From: Actinomycetes bacterium
Lineage (GTDB): Bacteria; Actinomycetota; Actinomycetes; Actinomycetales; Microbacteriaceae
Assembly (NCBI GenBank): GCA_023436775.1
Contig: JAEZHW010000055.1
Span: 62,001-126,000 of the forward strand
Length of the DNA stretch: 64,000 nucleotides
Direction of reading: 5' to 3'
Shown: piece by piece, positions 58,160 to 64,000 of the stretch
Layout of the letters: every line of letters begins with the position of its first letter
Position numbering within the stretch: position 1 is the first letter of the stretch
Translations under genes and position numbers: made by a program
Notes under the pieces: model-generated
Told to the model about the DNA's origin: nothing
Seen by the model: only the letters and a program-made list of their open reading frames with translations
Database searches by the model: none

Positions 58160-58186
58160 AAAAAAACCGCCGATTGCTCGGCGGTT
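58160..58186 (-). terminator. Intrinsic terminator of the tRNA Gly-Cys-Val operon
   Basis: On the minus strand AACCGCCGA / TCGGCGGTT (58165-58173 with 58178-58186) form a 9-bp stem with a 4-nt loop, followed by seven T (58166-58160). A canonical Rho-independent terminator about 6 nt beyond the last tRNA. Confidence 0.9.
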
Positions 58187-58191
58187 CTTCA

Positions 58192-58266
58192 TGGTGGGCG
58201 ATACTGGGTTCGAACCAGTGACCTCTTCCGTGTCAGGGAAGCGCGCTACCGCTGCGCCAATCGCCC
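58192..58266 (-). tRNA. tRNA-Val (GAC)
   Basis: A 75-nt cloverleaf: acceptor GGGCGAT with ATCGCCC, anticodon arm CTTCC-CTGACAC-GGAAG with anticodon GAC, T arm ACTGG-TTCGAAC-CCAGT, discriminator A. CCA is encoded (58194-58192). Last gene of the minus-strand tRNA trio, followed by the intrinsic terminator. Confidence 0.96.
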
Positions 58267-58294
58267 AATTTCACTGCCCTAGACTGCTGGGCGG

Positions 58295-58368
58295 TGGAGG
58301 TGGAGACGGGATTTGAACCCGCGTATACGGCTTTGCAGGCCGCTGCCTCGCCTCTCGGCCACTCCACC
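58295..58368 (-). tRNA. tRNA-Cys (GCA)
   Basis: A 74-nt cloverleaf: acceptor GGTGGAG with CTCCACC, anticodon loop CTGCAAA giving GCA, T arm CGGG-TTCAAAT-CCCG, discriminator U as expected for tRNA-Cys, and encoded CCA. It lies between tRNA-Gly and tRNA-Val on the minus strand. Confidence 0.96.
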
Positions 58369-58419
58369 GTAGCGAGCCTCCGAAGTGACCCCCGGAGTGA
58401 AGAGGCCTAGCCTCACTCG

Positions 58420-58492
58420 AGCGGATGACGAGACTCGAACTCGCGACCCTCACCTTGGCAAGGTGATGCGCTACCAACTGCGCTACATCCGC
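58420..58492 (-). tRNA. tRNA-Gly (GCC)
   Basis: A 73-nt cloverleaf: acceptor GCGGATG with CATCCGC, anticodon arm TCACC-TTGCCAA-GGTGA with anticodon GCC, T arm CGAG-TTCGAGT-CTCG, discriminator U. CCA is not encoded, unlike the other tRNAs here. First gene of the minus-strand trio. A TAATCT hexamer about 35 nt upstream on that strand may be its -10. Confidence 0.95.
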
Positions 58493-58745
58493 ATTTTGTA
58501 CCGGTTTTTCCGTACAGGAAGAGATTAGCCGATGATTTGCCCGAGTGCCAAACCGAGGGACAACATGCCTGAAATTCCCCGGAAAATCAGGGAAGTTTGG
58601 TGTCATATCGGCGTGTCGCTGTGCCCGTGGGCACGGTTGGTGGCTGCAACGCTCAAGGATCAACGCATCTGCTGGCGCCAGACGCCAGGGGCGGGTCGGC
58701 CCGGTTTCGTACCCGGCCCAAATCTGTGGCATGATGGTGTCGCGC

Positions 58746-58821
58746 GGGCGATTGGCGCAGTTGGTAGCGCGCTTCCTTCACACGGAAGAGGTCATCAGTT
58801 CGAGTCTGGTATCGCCCACCA
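58746..58821 (+). tRNA. tRNA-Val (CAC)
   Basis: A 76-nt cloverleaf: acceptor GGGCGAT with ATCGCCC, anticodon arm CTTCC-TTCACAC-GGAAG with anticodon CAC, discriminator A and encoded CCA. It is a second valine isoacceptor, on the strand opposite to tRNA-Val(GAC) 480 bp away. CATGAT at 58730-58735 is a candidate -10, and an intrinsic terminator follows. Confidence 0.96.
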
Positions 58822-58823
58822 CA

Positions 58824-58849
58824 AACCCTCTGCTTCGGCAGGGGGTTTT
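58824..58849 (+). terminator. Intrinsic terminator after tRNA-Val (CAC)
   Basis: AACCCTCTGC (58824-58833) pairs with GCAGGGGGTT (58838-58847) around a TTCG loop with one wobble, running into four T. It starts 3 nt after the tRNA. Confidence 0.9.
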
Positions 58850-59079
58850 CTGCTTCCTGAGGGGAACGCCACAGTGTGGAAGGCCATCACGAGCATGCGA
58901 GCGTCACGCGGATAAGGGACATGGTGACGATTGCCTCGCCCATCGTTGGTCGCGTTGCGGAGCGATTGATGTTGGTCCTGCACGCGCGTCGCCTGATTCT
59001 GCTGCGAAACACCCACCTACTCGCATTAGTGCACTGATGGTCGATTCCACGCGCCGCAGCTCGCCTCGCAACACTACGC
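58850..59079. other. Gap between tRNA-Val terminator and PadR promoter
   Basis: No gene supported. Frames crossing it are tRNA-read-through artefacts or lack ribosome-binding sites. With the promoter and leader of the PadR operon the full gap to the next start is 292 bp. Confidence 0.5.
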
Positions 59080-59108
59080 TTGTCATGCTACGTTGGACGT
59101 AGTATGTT
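59080..59108 (+). promoter_or_regulatory. PadR-operon promoter with palindromic operator between -35 and -10
   Basis: -35 TTGTCA (59080-59085), 17-nt spacer, -10 TATGTT (59103-59108). A 23-bp palindrome (59084-59106, centre 59095) has core CTACGT-TGG-ACGTAG and outer CAT/ATG; only one pair (59087 with 59103) is unmatched. It fills the spacer and covers both hexamers' edges, the layout expected for an autorepressed PadR promoter. Confidence 0.7.
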
Positions 59109-59141
59109 TGTCGCAGTAACAACCGGCAGAGAGGGGCACGC

Positions 59142-59474
59142 ATGATCAGCGCAGACGCCATTCGCGGCTATGTCGACCTCATGGTGCTGTCGATGCTGCG
59201 GTCGGGACCGTCGTACGCCTACGAACTGGCACAGCGGATTACCTCGATCAGCGGCGACGACTATGCCATCAAGCAGACCACGTTGTATTCGGCCGTGAAG
59301 CGGCTTGAGGCCACCGGTCTGGCCAGCAGTTACGCCGACGTGTCGCCTTCCGGCAAGGCCCGAACGTATTACCGGATCACCGACGAAGGCTTGGCAGTGT
59401 ACGAACAAAAAGTGGGGGAGTGGCGCAGCACGAAGGCCCTCGTCGACCGATTCATTGAAGGAGAAGCATCGTGA
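59142..59474 (+). CDS. PadR-family transcriptional regulator
   Basis: 110-aa PadR-type winged-helix repressor: YAYELAQRI and TTLYSAVKRLEATGL are the family helix-turn-helix and wing region, RTYYRITDEG the wing end. Small PadR-s1-like form with a short C-terminal dimer helix. GAGAGGGG precedes the ATG. Its stop overlaps the permease-prefix gene by 4 bp, so it controls and is co-translated with that membrane protein. A palindrome sits in its promoter. Confidence 0.93.
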   Translation: MISADAIRGYVDLMVLSMLRSGPSYAYELAQRITSISGDDYAIKQTTLYSAVKRLEATGLASSYADVSPSGKARTYYRITDEGLAVYEQKVGEWRSTKALVDRFIEGEAS

Positions 59475-60502
59475 ACGTCATCCTTGCGTATCTCGAATCC
59501 ATGTTCCGGGGCTACCCCGAGACCGATCGCCTGCGTGAGGCGAAGGCCGAGCTCCAGGCCATGATGGAGGACGCATACGCCGAACTCATCGCGGCAGGTC
59601 GCAGCGAGAACGAAGCCGTCGGGCAGGTCATCAGTAACTTCGGCAACCTCGACGAAGTCGCGCCTGCGCTAGGCCTCGACGAGAGCGCATTGCCGGGTCA
59701 CGCCGCGACGGTGACGTCATCGAACGGCGGTTCGGTGCAGGAACCGGTCACCATGGAGGAAGCCCAGGGCTACGCCGCCGCGATGCAACGGATCCGCTAC
59801 CGGTTTGCCGGCGGCGTCGCGCTCTTCCTGCTCTCGCCCATCGCGCTGGTGACGCTGCCCGCTGCCGCCCGAGAGGGCGCCCTGCCGTTCGGGGTGGACG
59901 TCGCCTCCTTCATCGGACTGGCACTGCTCTTGGTGCTGATCACGGTCGGTGTACTGGTCGTGGTCGCGACCCAGCGCGAGTTGGCGCCGTACCGGCGCAT
60001 CCCCGAGGGTCGATTCGTGCCAAACGCGCTCGTGTCGCGCTGGGGCGAGGACCTGGCCCGCCGCAATGAACGCGCCCGGACCGTGGCCATGCAGATCGCG
60101 ATCGGGGTGTGGATCCTGGCACCGCTGCCGCTCCTGGGTCTGGCGCTGCTGGTGCCCTCGGGGACCCATCGCCAGATCTGGACGCCGGTGGGTGTGGGCT
60201 TCATTCTGCTGCTGGTCGCGGTCGGTCTGTTCGTGCTGCTGGCGCAGCAGTGGGCACACAGTGTGCGCGACGACCTGCAGCGCGCCGAGCACGCCGACAC
60301 GAGCGGCGAGGCGGGCACCAGCATCGTCGGTGTGATCGCGGCGTTCTACTGGCCTGCGCTGGTTGCCATCTACCTGGCCTGGAGCTTCCTCGGTGACGCG
60401 TGGGGTACCTCCTGGCTGCTCTGGCCGATTGGCGCCGTGCTGTTCGGTGCGATCGCCTCGGGCACCAGCGCGGTCGAGCGGTATCGCGCAGGCCGGTCGT
60501 AG
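59471..60502 (+). CDS. HAAS/permease-prefix-domain membrane protein
   Basis: 343 aa. The N-terminal cytoplasmic helical domain (about 1-75) has the HAAS pattern FxGYPETDRLREAKAEL with NEAVGQVISNFGN, known from DUF1700-type and permease-prefix proteins. About six membrane helices follow (from residue 112 on). Such genes are regularly paired with PadR regulators and are thought to sense or modulate membrane or envelope stress; function unknown. GTG 59471 overlaps the PadR gene. Confidence 0.87.
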   Translation: MNVILAYLESMFRGYPETDRLREAKAELQAMMEDAYAELIAAGRSENEAVGQVISNFGNLDEVAPALGLDESALPGHAATVTSSNGGSVQEPVTMEEAQGYAAAMQRIRYRFAGGVALFLLSPIALVTLPAAAREGALPFGVDVASFIGLALLLVLITVGVLVVVATQRELAPYRRIPEGRFVPNALVSRWGEDLARRNERARTVAMQIAIGVWILAPLPLLGLALLVPSGTHRQIWTPVGVGFILLLVAVGLFVLLAQQWAHSVRDDLQRAEHADTSGEAGTSIVGVIAAFYWPALVAIYLAWSFLGDAWGTSWLLWPIGAVLFGAIASGTSAVERYRAGRS

Positions 60503-60673
60503 CCTCGCCGATCCATCCGCCACCGGCGTCCGGTAGCAGGTGCCCGCCACCCATGACCGTCACGACGTCCCGGCATATTCCGGACAGGGTCTAAGCGTCA
60601 CGGGTGGCGCTGGCATCGTGCGGGGGCAGGGCGGGAGTACCCTTGATCCACGGCTAGGAAGTTGGGAGATCTC

Positions 60674-62380
60674 GTGATCGAGGAACTGGCACTCGTTGGC
60701 GTCGTTGCCGTCCTAGTGATCGTTGCGGTGGCCTACTTCGCGCAGAAGCTCGGCGTCGCTGCGCCGGTGATCTTGGTGCTGTTGGGCATTGGCGTGAGCT
60801 TGCTGCCTGGCATGCCCGAGATCTTGATCGAGCCCGAGTGGATTCTCTATATCGTGCTCCCACCGATCCTGTATTCGGCTGCGGTGAACGTGCCCGTGAT
60901 CGATTTCCGACGCGACTTTGGCACCATCGGCGCCTTGAGCGTCGGTCTGGTGATCATCTCGGCGTTCGGTACCGGCTTGCTGCTGTGGTGGATTATGCCT
61001 GACCTCGGCTTGCCTGCCGCCGTGGCGCTCGGCGCGGTCATTAGCCCGCCCGACGCAGTGGCGGCTACCGCGATCGGAAAGAAGCTCGGCTTGCCGCCGC
61101 GTCTTGTCACGATCCTGGAAGGCGAGGGGCTGGTCAACGACGCCACCGCGCTGGTGCTGCTGCGCACCTCGATTGCGGCGATGGCCGGCGCCTTCACCTT
61201 CTGGGGTGCTCTGGGCACGTTCGTGTACGCAGCCTTTGTCGGTGTCGCGGTCGGTGTGGCGGTCGGCGCGTTCACCGTCGCGGTGCGATCCAAGATTCGT
61301 CAGCAGCCAGTGCTGACCACAGCGATTTCCTTCGTCGTGCCATTCCTGGCATTCATCCCGGCGGAGGAACTCCACGCCTCGGGCGTGATCGCTGTCGTCA
61401 CCGCCGGTCTGATTACCGGCCACCAGAGTGCCCGCCGCTTGGCAGCACAAGATCGGATCTCGGAACGCACGAACTGGCGTACTGCGCAGTTGCTGCTCGA
61501 GAACGGGGTCTTCCTACTCATGGGGTTGGAACTGACGTCGGTGCTCAACGCCGTTGATCAGCGCGACCCGAGCATCGGCATCACCATCCTGATCGGTCTC
61601 ATCCTGGTGGTGGCGCTGCTGGTGATGCGGATCGCATTCCTGGTTCCGGTCATCGGCGTGATGCGCCGTCGTCAGCGCCGTTCTGCGGAACTGGAACCGA
61701 AGCTCGACCGCATTCTCACTCGCTTGGACTCGGCCCTGGCTACCGATGCGAGTGAGAAAGACCGGCGCCGCATGCAGTTCGCGCGCCGCCGACAGGCAGA
61801 CATGCGCTTCCGTGTCCAGGAAGGACTGGGCTGGCGGGGTGGCCTCGTCCTTGGCTGGTCCGGAATGCGGGGCGTCGTCACGCTCGCAGCCGCGCAGTCG
61901 CTGCCCACCGACACGCCGCACCGCGCTGCGTTGGTGCTGATTGCCTTCACGGTGGCGATCATCACGCTGGTGCTCTACGGCGGTACGCTGCCGTTCTTGA
62001 TCAAGGCGCTGGGGATTCGCGGCAGCGACGCCGAGCACACGCAGCGAGAGTTCGATCGCCTCTCCGGTCACATCGCCGAGGCCACGATCGCCTTCCTGGA
62101 TGGCCCTGGTCTGCGCCGTGCTAACGGCGAACCCTTCAGCGCCGAGGCGGTGCAGTCAGAACGCGAGCGCGTCGCCCGCACCATGCAGAACATTCGTTCC
62201 CGCGCCGTCGAGCAGGTCAAGGGCGCACCCACCGAACTCGGTGAGTTGCGCCGTCTCGTGGCCGAGGCGCAGCAGGATGCGCTCATTGACGCACAGGAGA
62301 CGGGCACCTTCTCCTCGCACACACTCGAGATCGCCCAGCAGGTGATGGACATCGAGGCGGCGCGGTTCCGCAGTCACTAG
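60674..62380 (+). CDS. CPA1-family Na+/H+ antiporter (NhaP-like)
   Basis: Cation/proton antiporter, about 568 aa: roughly twelve membrane helices (to about 440) with the ion site SPPDAVAATAIGKKLGLPPR and EGLVNDATALVLLRT (ND motif), then a cytoplasmic helical tail of about 120 residues. GTG 60674 is preferred as GGGAGA lies 4 nt upstream; a TTG at 60662 in frame adds four residues. TAGGAA at 60654-60659 may be a -10. Ion choice (Na+, K+) cannot be told from sequence. Confidence 0.92.
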   Translation: MIEELALVGVVAVLVIVAVAYFAQKLGVAAPVILVLLGIGVSLLPGMPEILIEPEWILYIVLPPILYSAAVNVPVIDFRRDFGTIGALSVGLVIISAFGTGLLLWWIMPDLGLPAAVALGAVISPPDAVAATAIGKKLGLPPRLVTILEGEGLVNDATALVLLRTSIAAMAGAFTFWGALGTFVYAAFVGVAVGVAVGAFTVAVRSKIRQQPVLTTAISFVVPFLAFIPAEELHASGVIAVVTAGLITGHQSARRLAAQDRISERTNWRTAQLLLENGVFLLMGLELTSVLNAVDQRDPSIGITILIGLILVVALLVMRIAFLVPVIGVMRRRQRRSAELEPKLDRILTRLDSALATDASEKDRRRMQFARRRQADMRFRVQEGLGWRGGLVLGWSGMRGVVTLAAAQSLPTDTPHRAALVLIAFTVAIITLVLYGGTLPFLIKALGIRGSDAEHTQREFDRLSGHIAEATIAFLDGPGLRRANGEPFSAEAVQSERERVARTMQNIRSRAVEQVKGAPTELGELRRLVAEAQQDALIDAQETGTFSSHTLEIAQQVMDIEAARFRSH

Positions 62381-62416
62381 GTTCTGGGCTTGAGCGGGCG
62401 GCGCAGTCGTGGACGC

Positions 62417-62436
62417 CTGCCGGGTCGGGCCGGCAG
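62417..62436 (+). terminator. Hairpin after the antiporter gene
   Basis: CTGCCGG (62417-62423) pairs with CCGGCAG (62430-62436) across a 6-nt loop, 36 nt after the stop. No T tract. Confidence 0.5.
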
Positions 62437-62522
62437 ATGAGGACCGAGGTGTCTCGCGCGCGATCTGAACGGGCCGAAGCGGAATCGGACCGCCGATCCA
62501 GCGAGTAGTCCGGGCCTCGCAC

Positions 62523-62528
62523 TAGAAT
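62523..62528 (+). promoter_or_regulatory. Candidate -10 element of thrS
   Basis: TAGAAT; predicted leader of about 50 nt. A perfect 14-bp palindrome, GGCCCGATCGGGCC (62549-62562), lies in that leader ahead of AAGGAG. No T-box sequence is present. Confidence 0.45.
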
Positions 62529-62587
62529 CGGACTTTGTATGGTTTCCTGGCCCGATCGGGCCGTCCCAGTCCAAGGAGCGCCCCCTC

Positions 62588-64000
62588 GTGGCCGAATCGC
62601 AGCAGTCGGAACGTGCAATCACCGTTGAAGCCCCGACCACCGGTACGGAGCTGTTCGGCACGGACCGGACAGTTGTGGCGATTCGCGTGGACGGCGTGCT
62701 TCGGGACCTCGTTGCGGAAGTGACGGTCGGCCAGGTCGTCGAGCCGGTGTTGATCAGTGAGCCGGATGGTTTGGACATTCTGCGCCACTCCACCGCGCAC
62801 GTGCTCGCCCAGGCCGTGCAGCGCCTGTTTGACCCGGCCAAGCTTGGCATCGGCCCGCCGATCGTCGATGGCTTCTACTACGACTTCGATGTGCCCGAGG
62901 CGTTCACGCCCGAGGACCTCAAGAAGCTTGAAGCCGAAATGGCCAAGATCGTGAAGGAAGGCCAGCACTTCCGTCGCCGCGTCGTCACGGACGATGAGGC
63001 TCGTGAACTGCTCGCCCATGAGCCCTACAAGCTCGAACTCATCGGCCTGAAGTCGAAGGCTAGCGGTGACGACGTGCTCGGCGGTGACAACGAGAGCGTC
63101 GAGGTGGGCGCTGGTGAACTCACTGTTTACGAGAACGTTAATCGCGATGGCGAGGTGGCCTGGTTCGACCTCTGCCGCGGCCCGCACGTGCCGAGCACCC
63201 GCATCATCGCTAACGGCTTTGCCCTGACCCGCGTTGCCGCGGCCTACTGGCGTGGCAGCGAGAAGAACAAGCAGCTACAGCGTGTCTATGGCACCGCCTG
63301 GCCGTCGAAGGATGAACTGCGCGCCTACCAGGAGCGCCTGGAAGAGGCAGCCCGCCGCGACCACCGCAAGCTGGGCGTGGAACTGGACCTGTTCAGTTTC
63401 CCGGACGAGATCGGCTCGGGACTGTCGGTGTTCCACCCCAAGGGTGGCATCATCCGCTATGAGATGGAGCAGTACCTGCGCACGCAGCTCATCGCGCACG
63501 ACTACGAGCTGGTGAACACGCCGCACATCACCAAGTCGCAGCTCTTCATGACCTCCGGCCACCTGCAGTGGTACGCGGACGGCATGTACCCGCCCATGCA
63601 CTTGGACGAAGAGCACGACGCGGATGGCAACATCACCAAGCAGGGTCAGGACTACTACCTGAAGCCGATGAACTGCCCGTTCCACCACTTGATCTTCCGT
63701 TCGCGCGGTCGCTCTTACCGCGAACTGCCGCTGCGCCTGGCGGAGTTCGGTACCGTATACCGCTACGAGAAGAGCGGCACCCTCTCGGGTCTGACCCGCG
63801 TTCGTGGTCTTACTCAGGACGACGCGCACGTGTATGTGACCCGCGAGCAGGTCAAGGACGAGGTAGCCCGCCAGCTCGCCTTCGTGTTCGAGACGCTGCG
63901 TGGCTACGGCCTCAGCGACTTCTACCTGGAACTGTCGACTAAGGACCCGGACAAGTATGTCGGTGACGACGCGATCTGGGATGAGGCGACCGAGACGCTG
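62588..64000 (+). CDS. thrS: Threonyl-tRNA synthetase (5' part, cut by window end)
   Basis: Charges tRNA-Thr. The first 471 codons are visible without a stop. N-terminal TGS-like domain (about 22-62, VAIRVDGVLRDLVAEVTV), editing domain with HSTAHVLAQAV and the later CRGPHVPST, then class II catalytic core: FHPKGGIIRYEME, MNCPFHHLIF (zinc Cys and catalytic His) and motif 2 LSGLTRVRGLTQDDAH. GTG 62588 is preceded by AAGGAG (62574-62579). The C-terminal anticodon-binding domain lies beyond the window. Confidence 0.97.
   Translation, partial: MAESQQSERAITVEAPTTGTELFGTDRTVVAIRVDGVLRDLVAEVTVGQVVEPVLISEPDGLDILRHSTAHVLAQAVQRLFDPAKLGIGPPIVDGFYYDFDVPEAFTPEDLKKLEAEMAKIVKEGQHFRRRVVTDDEARELLAHEPYKLELIGLKSKASGDDVLGGDNESVEVGAGELTVYENVNRDGEVAWFDLCRGPHVPSTRIIANGFALTRVAAAYWRGSEKNKQLQRVYGTAWPSKDELRAYQERLEEAARRDHRKLGVELDLFSFPDEIGSGLSVFHPKGGIIRYEMEQYLRTQLIAHDYELVNTPHITKSQLFMTSGHLQWYADGMYPPMHLDEEHDADGNITKQGQDYYLKPMNCPFHHLIFRSRGRSYRELPLRLAEFGTVYRYEKSGTLSGLTRVRGLTQDDAHVYVTREQVKDEVARQLAFVFETLRGYGLSDFYLELSTKDPDKYVGDDAIWDEATETL

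Noticed and set aside
58053..58316. Plus-strand frame containing GDTGFEPVTSS
   Set aside because: Classic spurious protein produced by translating the antisense of a tRNA gene (here tRNA-Val).
58545..59102. Frames with LAQLVARFLHTEEVISSSLV and relatives around the tRNAs
   Set aside because: Translated tRNA sequence, a known annotation artefact; no ribosome-binding site.
62381..62587. T-box riboswitch upstream of thrS
   Set aside because: No T-box core sequence and a short predicted leader.

Overview
This is a gene-dense, GC-rich stretch of an actinobacterial chromosome made almost entirely of housekeeping genes. The phylum is clear from SepF, Wag31/DivIVA, SepH, a PriA with no Walker A motif, mIHF, and families DUF3000, DUF3159, DUF3710, DUF4193 and DUF7455. 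Fusion of mIHF to guanylate kinase is, from memory, a Microbacteriaceae trait, so that family is my best guess. No genus is claimed. I see no IS element, prophage, CRISPR array or defence island.

Layout. 1-5.9 kb is the 3' end of the division (dcw) cluster: ftsQ, ftsZ, yggS, sepF, wag31, lspA, rluD. The genes pgeF and yggT, usual in this row, are absent. dnaE follows (5.9-9.5 kb), with a convergent HAD phosphatase. From 10.4 to 27.9 kb runs one long co-directional row: pyrR, pyrB, pyrC, a membrane-anchored gene, carA, carB, pyrF, mIHF-gmk, rpoZ, coaBC, metK, priA, fmt, rsmB, rpe. Many junctions overlap by 1-8 bp. A PyrR RNA-binding loop lies over the pyrR ribosome-binding site.

27.9-36.3 kb holds a DUF7455 gene, topoisomerase IV (parE on +, parC on -), a small orphan gene, a membrane HExxH protein co-translated with parC, an alkaline-phosphatase-superfamily gene and a YpfJ-type metallopeptidase. 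36.3-46.7 kb carries sepH, DUF4193, dut, DUF3710, DUF3159, acnA, an ArfA-like BON/OmpA protein paired with a membrane helix-hairpin-helix protein, dxs, and an orphan gene. 46.8-56.2 kb carries fadB, fadA, rnd and DUF3000 on the minus strand, then an alpha/beta hydrolase, sufE, a rhodanese and zapE. 56.2-64 kb has amtB without glnK, four tRNA genes (Gly-GCC, Cys-GCA and Val-GAC on -, Val-CAC on +), a PadR/HAAS-permease operon with a clear operator, a CPA1 Na+/H+ antiporter, and thrS, which is cut by the window end.

Regulatory signals include strong GC-rich hairpin terminators without long T tracts, two canonical intrinsic terminators beside the tRNAs, a recurrent -10 hexamer of the TAGGCT/TAGGAT type, and several genes whose start lies 6-8 nt after such a hexamer, as in leaderless mRNAs. 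No wholly new multi-gene system was found. The most interesting items are the mIHF-Gmk fusion, the PyrR translational switch, the PadR operator, the ArfA-like/HhH pair and the parC-coupled HExxH protein.
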